Below are positions 1 through 10,063 of a stretch of 64,000 nucleotides of DNA, piece by piece (position 1 is the stretch's first letter; each line of letters begins with the position of its first letter). The notes below the pieces were generated by a model that searched no databases, was not told the origin of the DNA, and saw nothing but the letters and a program-made list of their open reading frames with translations. Source of the stretch: Odoribacter sp. (GTDB lineage Bacteria; Bacteroidota; Bacteroidia; Bacteroidales; Prolixibacteraceae); contig PNOH01000004.1 in assembly GCA_013824715.1 (NCBI GenBank), positions 62,001-126,000 on the forward strand, read 5' to 3'. Made by a program: the position numbers and the translations under genes.

Positions 1-139
1 CGAAAACCGGTTGTCCGTTAACTTCAAGTTCAAATTCCGGAGCAGCCTCAGCATCTTGAGGGGCCGGATAGGTAATCAGGTTGGTTGCATGGCTGCAAAT
101 TGCCATGAGAATAATTAAAATTGGCAGCAGATTTTTCAT
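1..139 (-). CDS. N-terminal fragment of an exported protein, cut by the window edge
   Basis: An open frame runs leftward from an ATG at 139 to the window edge, giving 46 residues with no stop. It begins MKNLLPILIILMAICSHA, a clear cleavable signal peptide, followed by a mature start NLITYPAPQDAEAAPEFELE. The product is therefore exported or surface attached. The next gene upstream (341-2017, same strand) is a predicted glycosidase, so a polysaccharide-related role is possible, but the visible part carries no catalytic motif and I do not assign a family. Start and signal peptide are fairly sure; function is unknown. Confidence 0.6.
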   Translation of the reverse strand, partial: MKNLLPILIILMAICSHATNLITYPAPQDAEAAPEFELEVNGQPVF

Positions 140-238
140 TTTGGTTAAGTCGCGGTTTTAAGAGTTTTACTTAATTTGATTTAAAGAAATAGGAATTGAA
201 ACCATAAAAACTAGTTGTTCAAGTTCATTTAAAAGAGC

Positions 239-315
239 GTCATTGCGGGGCACGAAGCAATCTCATACTATTGGTAACCTGTGCGTTATGATTGCTTCAC
301 TTCGTTTGCAATGAC
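239..315. repeat. 77-bp imperfect inverted repeat (MITE/REP-like)
   Basis: The ends read GTCATTGC...GAAGCAATC and GATTGCTTC...GCAATGAC and can fold into one long interrupted hairpin with a loop around 262-290. The layout matches the short non-autonomous repeats with 'GTCATTGCGAGG..CGAAGCAATC' ends seen in many bacterial intergenic regions. It lies between two minus-strand genes and has no T-run, so it is not a simple terminator. The rest of 140-340 shows nothing else. Confidence 0.65.
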
Positions 316-340
316 TAAAGCCGCTTTTTGAAGGGCCTCA

Positions 341-2017
341 TTATTTAAATTTCATATCTATTGAATTCACACTGCCATTGCCTTTTACCTCGGCATATCG
401 TGATTGGTTAACCAGATCAATTACTACCGGAACTTTCCTCCCGTTAATGGTAGCTATTGCACTTTTCAATTTCTCCGGAATCGGTACCCGCAGCGAGAAC
501 CGGTTAAATTTCCCTTCGGTAGTTATCCTTACCTGATTGCTTTTTGGGCTGAATGTGTAATCATACCTGACTTGGTTTCCGTCGCTACCATATCCCACAT
601 TTACGCTTGTTTGGTTTACTCCTGCAAAATACCAGCGTGGCGAAATCTCCACTTCCTGAAACAAAATGCTTTTATCGACCACACCTGCCAGGCCTTCTAC
701 CAAAGCGCTCACAAAAGCTGCCTGTCCCCATTCACTGGGAATGGCTTCTTTTTGCGCGGTGCCATCGGCATTGACGCATCCGGGCAGCTTTCCATCGTTT
801 TTATTCATTATCTGCTGAAGAACTTTGAGTTGCTCAACAGCATACTTTTCGTATCCGTTCTGAAAAGCAGCTTTGGTAAGTTCTCCGCCCACCAATGGCA
901 AAACAGCTCCATTCATATATTCGCCTACTGCATAATTCCCGAAATGTGGCGCGATAAATGGATAAATCCCAAACCACGGTGCGACCGATTCATTTTTGGT
1001 TTTTTCGCCTATCTCCTGATAGGTTTTAATGATGGATGCGGCCATTTCAGGAGTTGTTACACCACGATTCATGGAGTAGGTATTCGACAATCCGATGGAA
1101 TTAATTGGATCAGTTTTAATTTGTGCAGGGACGGGTTCTTCAGGAATGAAGTGGGAATAATACTTTCCGTTCCAGCAAACCGTATTCAGTCGCAATAGAA
1201 ACAAATCTCCCTGTAAACTCCATTCCTTGGCTGTTTCAGTTTGGCCGACAGCTTCAAATAATCGGGATAATTGTTTGCTAGCCTGAAACATTCCGCTGTT
1301 GTCGCCGTGCATAATTCCTTTGGGAGTTTCCAGCGTATTCCCGATGTGGTAAAGCAGCCGGTCGACACTTTTCAGCGAATCGGGTTGAGAGGTAAAATCC
1401 CAGGTGTCAATGGAGTAGGGGCGTTTAACCAATAAATTCTTTGAAGACCAACGTAATGGATCGGTCATTTCGTATTTCATTCCCTTGACCAGAGTTGGCA
1501 ACCATTGCTTCAGAAAAGCCTGATCGCCTGTAGTTTGCCAGTTGGTATAAACGCCTTCGATCAACAAATATTCGAGGTCGGCCTCAATGGGCATCCGGAA
1601 AAAGAAAACTTGATTGTTGACATCTACAAAATAGAATTCGTTATCGAAACAATTGGTAAAGAACAACTGACCTACATTTTTATCTTTATACGAATCCCAA
1701 TAATCGAAATACATGCCTTTTTCGGTTTGCCTGCCCATGAAAAAATCGAGGTAGCTGGCCATGTCCTTTTCCCAGTATTTGTATGCTTTCATGGTGTGGA
1801 TGTGATCCCGGATCCACGGAACGAACATCAGCCGCTCCTTTCCATCAAGGGTCACTTTTTTGACCCATTCACCTTTATACAAGTCACTTTTAAGATCGTT
1901 CAACAAGGTCGCGTAAACTTCTGAACCTTCTCCAAAAGTGGCCTGGGCTTTTATTCCGGAGAAAAAAGGAAAAAGGAAAATGGAAAGGAAAGAAATGGAG
2001 AGAAAGAGTTTTTTCAT
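341..2017 (-). CDS. Secreted (alpha/alpha)6-barrel (six-hairpin) glycosidase-like protein
   Basis: A 558-residue exported protein. I start it at the ATG at 2017 (MKKLFLSISFLSIFLF, cleavage near GIKAQA) and not at 2074, because the upstream 19 residues would bury the signal peptide. The body resembles (alpha/alpha)6-barrel glycosidases of the GH63/GH78-like superfamily: repeated helical hairpins rich in aromatics and acids (FVPWIRDHIHT near 67-77, MYFDYWDSY, SIDTWDF, GDNSGMF, PSEWGQAAF near 430), followed by a beta-sandwich-like C-terminal tail (RWYFAGVNQTSVNVGYG). The general acid is probably one of these Asp/Glu residues, but I cannot say which. Substrate and exact family are unknown. It follows a gene for another exported protein (1-139) on the same strand. 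Confidence 0.6.
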   Translation of the reverse strand: MKKLFLSISFLSIFLFPFFSGIKAQATFGEGSEVYATLLNDLKSDLYKGEWVKKVTLDGKERLMFVPWIRDHIHTMKAYKYWEKDMASYLDFFMGRQTEKGMYFDYWDSYKDKNVGQLFFTNCFDNEFYFVDVNNQVFFFRMPIEADLEYLLIEGVYTNWQTTGDQAFLKQWLPTLVKGMKYEMTDPLRWSSKNLLVKRPYSIDTWDFTSQPDSLKSVDRLLYHIGNTLETPKGIMHGDNSGMFQASKQLSRLFEAVGQTETAKEWSLQGDLFLLRLNTVCWNGKYYSHFIPEEPVPAQIKTDPINSIGLSNTYSMNRGVTTPEMAASIIKTYQEIGEKTKNESVAPWFGIYPFIAPHFGNYAVGEYMNGAVLPLVGGELTKAAFQNGYEKYAVEQLKVLQQIMNKNDGKLPGCVNADGTAQKEAIPSEWGQAAFVSALVEGLAGVVDKSILFQEVEISPRWYFAGVNQTSVNVGYGSDGNQVRYDYTFSPKSNQVRITTEGKFNRFSLRVPIPEKLKSAIATINGRKVPVVIDLVNQSRYAEVKGNGSVNSIDMKFK

Positions 2018-2122
2018 ATTGGTTGGTTTAGGATTTAAATTTAGCAAAAAGCGATGGCAGTCAACTGCTGCCACCGCTTTTTTTATACAAATGAAAGGTT
2101 TGTGTTATAGATCGATTTATTT

Positions 2123-2521
2123 TTATTGGTAGGGCAAATTACTTTTCTTTGTTCCGTATTCTGCTTTCAGAACTTCAATAACCACATAGTTGCTATTGCC
2201 ACGCCAGGGAAGGGTGTGCAGGTATTCTTTGTATTTGAGTTCAACATTCTTTCCGCTGTTTCGTTCCAGAATTGAAGCAATGCTGTCGCTGGTAACGCTG
2301 AACTCAAATTCGTTGCTTTGCAATGCGCCCGGGGTTGCAGACTTAAAGCCATCCTGAATCAATCGTCCTTCGTAAGTTTTAAAAACATATCCCTTTTTTA
2401 CAAAGAAATTGAGGCTCCCGGCTTTGACGCCTTCGCCAAAAACAAAATAGTACCGCCACCAGAATGACAGGGCCAGAATAAGAATAACTGATAATATAAC
2501 GATCCGTAAAATCTTTTTCAT
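2123..2521 (-). CDS. Small conserved Bacteroidetes membrane-anchored protein
   Basis: A 132-residue protein with one N-terminal membrane segment (about residues 5-25, ILRIVILSVILILALSFWW) and a soluble part outside the membrane. The conserved stretches KKGYVFKTYEGRLIQ and LPWRGNSNYVV recur in a family found widely in Bacteroidetes, sometimes mislabelled '6-phosphogluconate dehydrogenase'. No catalytic motif is visible and length is usual for the family. It is a single gene; its function is not known to me. The 221 bases between it and the next gene upstream (2522-2742) hold only a terminator-like hairpin. Confidence 0.7.
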   Translation of the reverse strand: MKKILRIVILSVILILALSFWWRYYFVFGEGVKAGSLNFFVKKGYVFKTYEGRLIQDGFKSATPGALQSNEFEFSVTSDSIASILERNSGKNVELKYKEYLHTLPWRGNSNYVVIEVLKAEYGTKKSNLPYQ

Positions 2522-2686
2522 TTTTTGAAAATTATGATTTTGAAAATATTTATAAATCCAGAACGCAAGGTAATTTCTTCAATTATAAAGGTACAAATTC
2601 TATTGTTTTATGAATCGAATAGCACGATCGAAGGAAAAGATTTCTTTGCAAGTTTCGAATGTTTTTCCTATCAGATAAAACTAATA

Positions 2687-2716
2687 ACTTGCTTCCGGCG
2701 AACCGAAAGAAGTTTT
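2687..2716 (-). terminator. Degenerate copy of the UUCG-loop terminator hairpin
   Basis: It lies downstream of the SEC-C gene ending at 2743. The core (CTTCCGGCGAACCGAAAGAAG on the plus strand, arms split by the loop) matches the hairpins at 4373-4410 and 5231-5267, but the outer stem is shortened and the T-run on the transcript strand is poor. It is probably a weak or decayed terminator. Confidence 0.45.
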
Positions 2717-2742
2717 AAAAATACTAAGAAAATGCTGTTGAT

Positions 2743-4302
2743 TTATCTCATACAACATTTCTTGTATTTTTTTCCGCTTCCGCAAGGACAATCATCGTTT
2801 CGGCCAATTTTTTCGGAAATGACAGGTACTGAAGTTTTTGGTGGTTGGTATGAATAATTATCATTGTCTTTTTTATAGCCAGACCAGGTATTTAAAATAT
2901 CATCATACAATTCAAAAATAGTGTGAATCTTTCTTTTGTGACTGTACTTCGGCAGCGTGTTTAAATAGTTCTCAACAGCATCAAAATCACCATTAATTCC
3001 AAGAGCCACGTACCCTTTTTCGTAGAGGGTTTCAATTATTGGCAACAATTCGGGTAATTGGCAATCAATTACATCTCCAATGGCTAAACCCAAAAATTCA
3101 GAATCTATTAAATTGTCATCAATTGATGCTTGTGAGAAAACCGTAAAAACCTCAGCAAATACAGTAATTACCTCATCCCTTTTTTCGGGACAATGCAGCA
3201 CTATTTGACAAAGTGCATCTGTGGCAGCAGATTTGCTAAATGTGTCAATCCCTGGAGTGAGTACAAATTGCTTAAGGATGTTGGGATTGTTCTTCCCCAA
3301 TCCGTACAAACATTGCCAAATAGTAGCTGTAATGTGATCTCCTAACCAGAAATTTAAAATATCTCTGTCAAATGAAAGAAATGAAAGAATGATTGGCAAA
3401 CATTCTTCTGCTTTAATTTCATTCAGTAATAAGATGGCATGCAACAGTAAATTATGCGTTTCTTCGGAATATTTCAGTTCATGAAAATAACTGTACCTGA
3501 TAACACTGTCGTTGATTACCTTTTCGAGATCTTCAATAAGCGTGGCTCGTGGCAGATCAATAATTTCGCGAAGCAGGTGGCGGGGAATTTTTAATCCATA
3601 GTGGTAAAGGTTCTCAATTTCAGTATGGTTGAATTTTGGAGCTGTATTTTCACTTGTTCCAGGTAATTCCTTTTGTACTATTGGCGTAATGCGCTGCCTG
3701 GATTCTTCTTCCCAACGATTTCCGGCATTTTTCAACCGAAGAGGAAACAGGAATCTTTCGGCTTGAATGGTAATGTCAGAGTCTGGATCAATTTGCTTTA
3801 GTATCTTCAGTCTGTTTTCAGCCAATTCCTGATTTTCGATGCCTGCAAAATATCGGATCACTACTTTGTAATAATTGGTCACCTCTGACAGATGAAATAA
3901 ATCCCTTTCGGGATATAATAGTTTGATTTCCATCGCTTCACCTAATACCTCAGGCACTTTCCCAAAATCGCCATTGTCGATCAATATATTTGCCTGGTTG
4001 ATCTTTGCAAACAAATAGTCAGGATGTTCAGAAACTAACCAATCATTTACCTCAATAGCTTTTTTATAATTTCCCAGTGTGTTATAAGCAACAACCAAAT
4101 AATTCTTGAGTATTGGGACGGTTGGGTGTTGAATGATGAGATGGGTAAGCTTATCAACGATTTTTTTATTTTTTTTGTCCTGACATTCATAGCCCAAAGT
4201 TTCCAATTGTTGATGCAATTCAGGAGTAATACCCATTCGTTTGTTTTGAAATTGAGAATCTGTTGTGATCTTATACCCTAATTTTATCAAATGATCTTTC
4301 AT
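2743..4302 (-). CDS. TPR / DUF1186 / SEC-C motif protein
   Basis: A 519-residue cytoplasmic protein. Residues about 40-200 are TPR-like helical pairs ([35 protein letters not shown] is typical, here cited only in part as positions 72-107). Residues about 230-460 match the helical DUF1186 family ([28 protein letters not shown]). The C-terminus ([18 protein letters not shown]) is a complete SEC-C zinc-binding motif like the SecA tail. DUF1186/SEC-C proteins have no settled function; SEC-C usually mediates metal-dependent protein contacts. It has a UUCG-type terminator on either side and is probably monocistronic. Domain calls are firm for SEC-C, fair for DUF1186. Confidence 0.75.
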   Translation of the reverse strand: MKDHLIKLGYKITTDSQFQNKRMGITPELHQQLETLGYECQDKKNKKIVDKLTHLIIQHPTVPILKNYLVVAYNTLGNYKKAIEVNDWLVSEHPDYLFAKINQANILIDNGDFGKVPEVLGEAMEIKLLYPERDLFHLSEVTNYYKVVIRYFAGIENQELAENRLKILKQIDPDSDITIQAERFLFPLRLKNAGNRWEEESRQRITPIVQKELPGTSENTAPKFNHTEIENLYHYGLKIPRHLLREIIDLPRATLIEDLEKVINDSVIRYSYFHELKYSEETHNLLLHAILLLNEIKAEECLPIILSFLSFDRDILNFWLGDHITATIWQCLYGLGKNNPNILKQFVLTPGIDTFSKSAATDALCQIVLHCPEKRDEVITVFAEVFTVFSQASIDDNLIDSEFLGLAIGDVIDCQLPELLPIIETLYEKGYVALGINGDFDAVENYLNTLPKYSHKRKIHTIFELYDDILNTWSGYKKDNDNYSYQPPKTSVPVISEKIGRNDDCPCGSGKKYKKCCMR

Positions 4303-4372
4303 GGTTTTTGCTTTAAATCTGATGCAACAATATTAGTAGTTTCTGTGGAATTTGTGCCGATATTCAAGCAAC

Positions 4373-4410
4373 AAAAAACCCCCTTCCGGCGAACCGAAAG
4401 AGGGTTTTTT
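4373..4410 (-). terminator. Intrinsic terminator of the PIN toxin-antitoxin operon
   Basis: On the minus strand the RNA reads CCCUCUUUCGG, loop UUCG, CCGGAAGGGGG, then a run of U. The two C.A mismatches seen on the plus strand become G.U pairs on the minus strand, so the hairpin is built for minus-strand transcripts. It lies 68 bp past the PIN gene stop. Confidence 0.8.
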
Positions 4411-4477
4411 GATCAATTATAATACAACCAAGTTGCATTGTACTCCAGTTATTTCATATTAACTCCAGACAAAGTAT

Positions 4478-4927
4478 TTATTTCTTCCTCTTCATTTCTC
4501 TCATTTCAAAAAGCTCCTCCGTTGTTATAACATTATGGAATCCCTTTTGAATTAATCCGTTTCTCAGCACTTTGTCTCCTGACCAGATTTTACATTTAAA
4601 GAACATGGAAAATGCAAGGTAAGGTGTGTCTTTTGAATCAATATCAGAAACCAATTGTTCTGCGTTGAGCCATTTGGATTGAGGAATATGAATGCCTGAC
4701 AAAAAGGATATAGGTTTAGTTACCTTATTTTCAACACTTACGACTTCAGTTAAAGTCATTTTAGAAATTGAGGAAATCTTCTTGTGGTATTTTATAGTTT
4801 CGGTCAGCAAGAAATCAGGAGCAAGAAATTCAAAAATGCCTTTTGAGTTGAGCAACAAATCTGCAATCTTACTATTCGTATTTAAAATAGCACTGAAGAC
4901 AATATTTGCATCAACGATTACCTTCAT
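4478..4927 (-). CDS. PIN-domain toxin (predicted RNase)
   Basis: A 149-residue PIN-domain protein, the length usual for stand-alone PIN toxins. The acidic positions that bind metal are visible: D6 in VDANIVF near the start, the DIDSKDTPYLAF block around residues 94-106, and WSGDK near 115. Such proteins cleave RNA when the partner antitoxin is lost. The start overlaps the stop of the upstream 67-aa gene by 4 bp (ATGA), the usual coupling of antitoxin-toxin pairs. It belongs to the branch often annotated as 'PIN domain nuclease of a TA system' rather than classical VapC. RNA target unknown. Confidence 0.75.
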   Translation of the reverse strand: MKVIVDANIVFSAILNTNSKIADLLLNSKGIFEFLAPDFLLTETIKYHKKISSISKMTLTEVVSVENKVTKPISFLSGIHIPQSKWLNAEQLVSDIDSKDTPYLAFSMFFKCKIWSGDKVLRNGLIQKGFHNVITTEELFEMREMKRKK

Positions 4928-5127
4928 TTAATGAATTTGTTCCGGTTCTTTGCCCACCAGTTTTCATTAAGTTCATCTGCCAGGTTGTCTGCATCTTCTT
5001 GCGTTGCCTTGCTTTTTGAGGTTATTTCAAGGTAATCAAGGTAGTCCATAATCCGTTGAAATCCTAAAGAGTCAATCTTTGGAGAAACCTTAATAACAAT
5101 TTGATTACTTGTTCTTTCAACTATCAT
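4924..5127 (-). CDS. Antitoxin partner of the PIN toxin
   Basis: A 67-residue protein encoded directly upstream of, and overlapping by 4 bp, the PIN toxin gene. Residues 1-40 look like a small beta-beta-helix unit (MIVERTSNQIVIKVSPKI) and the tail is acidic then basic (EDADNLADELNENWW...NRNKFIK), fitting a DNA-binding head with a flexible toxin-neutralising C-terminus. Assignment rests mainly on position, size and overlap; I do not recognise a named antitoxin family. Confidence 0.65.
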   Translation of the reverse strand: MIVERTSNQIVIKVSPKIDSLGFQRIMDYLDYLEITSKSKATQEDADNLADELNENWWAKNRNKFIK

Positions 5128-5143
5128 ATCAAAGATTTTTATT

Positions 5144-5175
5144 CAAAAGTACGCCAAAATGATTAAATTTACAAA
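5144..5175 (-). promoter_or_regulatory. Promoter of the PIN toxin-antitoxin operon
   Basis: On the minus strand TTTG (5175-5172), 20 bp spacer, TACTTTTG (5151-5144): a full match to the Bacteroidetes -33/-7 consensus. It lies 17 bp upstream of the antitoxin ATG, so the leader is only about 10 nt. Confidence 0.7.
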
Positions 5176-5230
5176 TAGGAAGATTTGTGTTCCTGATATT
5201 ACCATGCTGAAACCAATATCTTGCTAACGC

Positions 5231-5267
5231 AAAAAACCCCCTTCCGGCGAACTGAAAGAGGGTTTTT
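5231..5267 (-). terminator. Intrinsic terminator of groESL
   Basis: Nearly identical to the hairpin at 4373-4410 (one base change in the loop side, CGAACT for CGAACC). On the minus strand a G/C-rich stem with G.U pairs is followed by UUUUUU. It lies 34 bp past the groEL stop. Confidence 0.8.
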
Positions 5268-5300
5268 AAAATTTATGTATTGAAGGGTATGTGCAGTAGA

Positions 5301-6953
<1,653 letters not shown>

Positions 6954-6972
6954 TTAAAATGTTATTAATCAG

Positions 6973-7254
6973 TTATTCAGCAATAAATAAAACATCAGTT
7001 TGCGACATCAACAGGTAATCGGTTCCGTCAATGTTTAATTCAGTTCCGGAATATTTACCGTAGAATACTGAATCACCAACCTTGATTTCCATTGGTTCGT
7101 CTTTTTTAGGTGAACCAACCAAAACTACTTTACCAACTTGTGGTTTTTCTTTTGCCGAATCAGGAATAATGATTCCGCTAGCTGTTTTCTTTTCTGCTTC
7201 CTTAGGCTGTACCAATACTTTGCCAGCAAGGATTTTTCCTTTTAAATCTGCCAT
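6973..7254 (-). CDS. groES: Co-chaperonin GroES (10 kDa)
   Basis: A 93-residue GroES, the lid of the GroEL chamber. It has the mobile loop (EKKTASGIIIPDSAKEKP, residues about 20-37), the conserved VGDSVFYGKYSGTE and the C-terminal DYLLMSQTDVLF. It is the first gene of the groES-groEL operon, with a 31-bp gap to groEL. The start at 7254 is the only sensible one. Confidence 0.98.
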   Translation of the reverse strand: MADLKGKILAGKVLVQPKEAEKKTASGIIIPDSAKEKPQVGKVVLVGSPKKDEPMEIKVGDSVFYGKYSGTELNIDGTDYLLMSQTDVLFIAE

Positions 7255-7310
7255 TTCAAATTATTTTTAGATGTTAAACTTATATTTTAAAAATTTTCGT
7301 CTTCCTGTTT

Positions 7311-7330
7311 TAGCAGATACTATGCCAAAG
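7311..7330 (-). promoter_or_regulatory. Sigma54-type (-24/-12) promoter upstream of groESL
   Basis: The minus strand reads TTTGGCATAGTATCTGCTA: GG (7326-7325) and GC (7314-7313) separated by exactly 10 bp, close to the consensus TGGCAC-N5-TTGC. Transcription would start near 7301, about 47 nt before the groES ATG. No TAnnTTTG box is obvious here. A sigma54 activator gene lies nearby at 10585-11817, though nothing shows it acts on this site. Confidence 0.5.
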
Positions 7331-7475
7331 AAGATATTGCCAAAAGTGATGGAAGAATTTGGACATTTTTGCATTCTGAAATGGCACGAAACCTGCAACT
7401 GTATCGTAATGCTCTGAATTAATAGACTTTGTGCTGCTTTGGGCGGCCTGTCATTTTGCGTGTCAGACTGTCAGA

Positions 7476-8933
7476 TTAATAAACTTCCACATTTGAAATA
7501 ACCGGACAAGCTTTTGAATCAGCAATTAAAATCCGTACTTTTTGTGCCTCAACCGGATTGATACGCAAAATGCGTTTGTACCCGATGGTTGTTCCCTGTG
7601 CCACTTCCTGCCAGTTACCATCTTTTTCAATTTCAACTGTGAAGTTTTTTACACGTTGCCCAAGTTTGATGTACTCCTGAACAAGTACATAACTGATCAA
7701 TTTCCTTTCACCAAAATCAATTTCCAGATTGCCTGTTTTGATCTGATCGTTGGTTGCCCAGTAAGTTTCTTTATTTCCGTCGGTCGCCATATTTGCTTCA
7801 TAAAGCGGGGAATTTTCCCGAACAGAAGAAGCTTTGGCGGGTTTGTTTAGTGCCAGATTGGCGCTGAAACGTTCGTCAATCAGTTTTTTCCAACCCTGCA
7901 GTGAGGCTACATCAATTTCGTTAATTAATCCACGACGATCGGGAGGAATGTTCAGTATCAGATTGGCGCCACGGCCAACCGAACTGAGATAAATATCGAA
8001 CAGTTGTTCGGGTGTTTTAACCAGCGAATCTTCTTTGGCATGATAAAACCAGCCCGGACGGATAGACACATCCACTTCGGCAGGTATCCAGCTTGTGCCA
8101 TTTTCTGTTCCGGTGTTTAAAAGCTTTTCGATGCCGCTTTTGCCTGCATACAGACTGTCCGCAGTTATCGTATTCCAGTTTGTTTCGCCAATAAATCCAC
8201 TTTCGTTTCCACACCAGCGGATATCCGGCCCGGCATCGCTGAAGAAAATGACATTGGGTTCCATGCCACGAACCAATTTCAAGGTCGTTGGCCAATCGTA
8301 ATATGTTTTGCCATCTATTTTTCTTCTTTCATTGGCGCCGCCGTAATAACCGTCCCCACCGTTTGCACCATCGAACCACATTTCGAAAACGGGCGAGTGT
8401 GCTGCAAATAGTTCTTTTAACTGGTTACGGTAATATTCGACATACGAAGGCGTGCCGTAGTCGGCCCGGTTACGGTCCCAGGGTGATAGGTAAACGCCAA
8501 ATTTCAGACCTTCAGCGCGACAAGCTTTTTCAACTTCATCAACCACATTTCCTTTCCCGTTTTTATAAGGACTGTTTTTTACCGAATGTTCGGTAAATTG
8601 GCTGGGCCACAAACAAAACCCATCGTGATGCTTGCAGGTCAAAACCAGGCCTTTTAATCCGGCTGCTTTAATAGTTTTTGTCCATTGGTTTACATCCATT
8701 GAAGTTGGGTTAAAAACCGATTCACTTTCGTCTCCAAATCCCCATTCCTTATCGGTGAACGTGTTGGTAGTGAAATGAACAAAAGCATATTGTTCCATTT
8801 CGTGCCAGGCCAGTTGACGGTCGGTTGGAACCGGCAAAACAGGAGCGGGTGGTGTAACTGAATTCCGGCAGGAAGTAATAAGGAATATAAAACATAGCAA
8901 GATGATGCCTGGAAAAGATATTGTTCGATTCAT
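7476..8933 (-). CDS. GH29 alpha-L-fucosidase, lipoprotein
   Basis: A 485-residue exported lipoprotein (signal ending in the lipobox LITSC, residues about 18-22) of glycoside hydrolase family 29, which removes terminal alpha-L-fucose with retention. Seen: WHEMEQYAFVHFTTNTFTD at the barrel start, KHHDGFCLWPSQFTEHSV (the GH29 signature), FGVYLSPWDRN, and FEMWFDGANGG whose Asp is the family nucleophile. The C-terminal third (ALNKPAKASS...ATDGNKETYWA) is an F5/8 type C (discoidin-like, CBM32-type) carbohydrate-binding domain. It stands alone, downstream of the secG terminator. A second GH29 gene lies at 49891-51291. Confidence 0.92.
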   Translation of the reverse strand: MNRTISFPGIILLCFIFLITSCRNSVTPPAPVLPVPTDRQLAWHEMEQYAFVHFTTNTFTDKEWGFGDESESVFNPTSMDVNQWTKTIKAAGLKGLVLTCKHHDGFCLWPSQFTEHSVKNSPYKNGKGNVVDEVEKACRAEGLKFGVYLSPWDRNRADYGTPSYVEYYRNQLKELFAAHSPVFEMWFDGANGGDGYYGGANERRKIDGKTYYDWPTTLKLVRGMEPNVIFFSDAGPDIRWCGNESGFIGETNWNTITADSLYAGKSGIEKLLNTGTENGTSWIPAEVDVSIRPGWFYHAKEDSLVKTPEQLFDIYLSSVGRGANLILNIPPDRRGLINEIDVASLQGWKKLIDERFSANLALNKPAKASSVRENSPLYEANMATDGNKETYWATNDQIKTGNLEIDFGERKLISYVLVQEYIKLGQRVKNFTVEIEKDGNWQEVAQGTTIGYKRILRINPVEAQKVRILIADSKACPVISNVEVY

Positions 8934-8972
8934 GTTGATCTGGTTTTAGATTGGTTGGTCTGGTAAAATTAA

Positions 8973-9010
8973 CAAAAAAAAAGTCTTCAATGGGTTACAT
9001 TGAAGACTTT
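8973..9010 (-). terminator. Strong intrinsic terminator of the secG operon
   Basis: A perfect 13-bp stem (AAAGTCTTCAATG / CATTGAAGACTTT, 5-base loop) followed on the minus strand by nine T. It lies 40 bp past the secG stop and separates that operon from the fucosidase gene. Confidence 0.9.
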
Positions 9011-9050
9011 CATATCTGGCATGTTCAGATATTACCCTGATGCGATTTCT

Positions 9051-9380
9051 TTATTTTGTAGTGTCAACAGGAGCAGGAAAAGTTGGCACCTGATTGGGAT
9101 CAATCGCGTTTTCGATCTTATCTTTAATAGCAGACTCGCCACCTGCCTGTTTATTTTCACCTGCAATAATTGCACTGCCTGTAATGGAAAAGAGTAACAA
9201 TGCACCAGCTAAAACCCAGGTTGCTTTTTCGAGGAAGTCGGCAGTTTTGCGGACACCCATTATCTGATTGGAAGCCTGAAAATTACTTGCTAAACCTCCG
9301 CCCTTTGAGTTCTGAACCAATACGATCAAAATGAGTAAGATACAAGTAATGAATAATAAAACGATAATCAGTGTGTACAT
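9051..9380 (-). CDS. secG: Preprotein translocase subunit SecG
   Basis: A 109-residue inner-membrane protein of the SecYEG channel. It has the two family membrane helices (residues about 2-20, LIIVLLFITCILLILIVLVQ, and about 51-70, WVLAGALLLFSITGSAII) joined by the conserved cytoplasmic stretch QNSKGGGLASNF. The hydrophilic C-terminal tail is somewhat long, as in other Bacteroidetes. It is the last gene of the operon sigma54 activator-lptE-TPR protein-secG, 11 bp after the preceding gene, and is followed by a strong terminator. Confidence 0.95.
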   Translation of the reverse strand: MYTLIIVLLFITCILLILIVLVQNSKGGGLASNFQASNQIMGVRKTADFLEKATWVLAGALLLFSITGSAIIAGENKQAGGESAIKDKIENAIDPNQVPTFPAPVDTTK

Positions 9381-9391
9381 GTTAATATGAA

Positions 9392-10060
9392 TTAATTGGT
9401 CATTAAATTTTTGATTTTTTCAATCTGACCGGCAAAGTAAGTACTTTTTTCCGGATATTTCAAACTTAATTTTTCAAATATCAGTATGGCTTTTTTATAG
9501 TAACCCTGCTGAGAATAGATTAAAGCCAGCGTTTCGGTCACCAAATCATCAGTTTCTTCTTCATGTTGCGGTTGGCTATCCATCGGTGAACCTGATCCGG
9601 CATCTTTCATCGGAGGCATCTTTGGCTGTGCCTCCAGAAATTTTTCAATCAAACTTATCTTTTTCCCTGATTTTTCGTGAACCGACTGTGCCGCTTCACC
9701 TATCGTTTCTTCTTTGTTTGCTTGTGTTTCCAGTTGATATCCGGGTGGAAATATCATACTATAGATATCAGGCTCTTTGCTCACGGAGGTTTCAGAGGTG
9801 CCATCCTGGTTCAAATCAGTTTCGCTGAATTTTTCGTTCAGTAACAGGTATAATTTCCGGCGGTCCTGAATCCGGAGGGCTGCATGAATCAATTCCTGCC
9901 CGAAGGACGGATCGTTCAGATTTTTCAGATTTTTCAGATAAAGAATCCATCCAGCCTCGAATGCAGGATGGTGCTCGTTCATCTCTTTCAGGAGAGGAAG
10001 TGTTTCCTCATTCAACTTTTCAGGAGCTTGTATGTAATGAATGATCTGCTCGGCTGTCAT
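9392..10060 (-). CDS. TPR-like protein of the lptE-secG operon, function unknown
   Basis: A 222-residue soluble protein without signal peptide. The N-terminal part (EEHP-type helical pairs around residues 20-75) and the C-terminal part (LALIYSQQGYYKKAILIFEKLSLKYPEKS, cited as residues 177-205) look like tetratricopeptide units; the middle (about 100-165) is polar and probably disordered. It sits between lptE and secG with gaps of 3 and 11 bp, an order common in Bacteroidetes, so it may support envelope assembly or secretion. That role is inferred from position only. Confidence 0.6.
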   Translation of the reverse strand: MTAEQIIHYIQAPEKLNEETLPLLKEMNEHHPAFEAGWILYLKNLKNLNDPSFGQELIHAALRIQDRRKLYLLLNEKFSETDLNQDGTSETSVSKEPDIYSMIFPPGYQLETQANKEETIGEAAQSVHEKSGKKISLIEKFLEAQPKMPPMKDAGSGSPMDSQPQHEEETDDLVTETLALIYSQQGYYKKAILIFEKLSLKYPEKSTYFAGQIEKIKNLMTN

Positions 10061-10063
10061 GGG

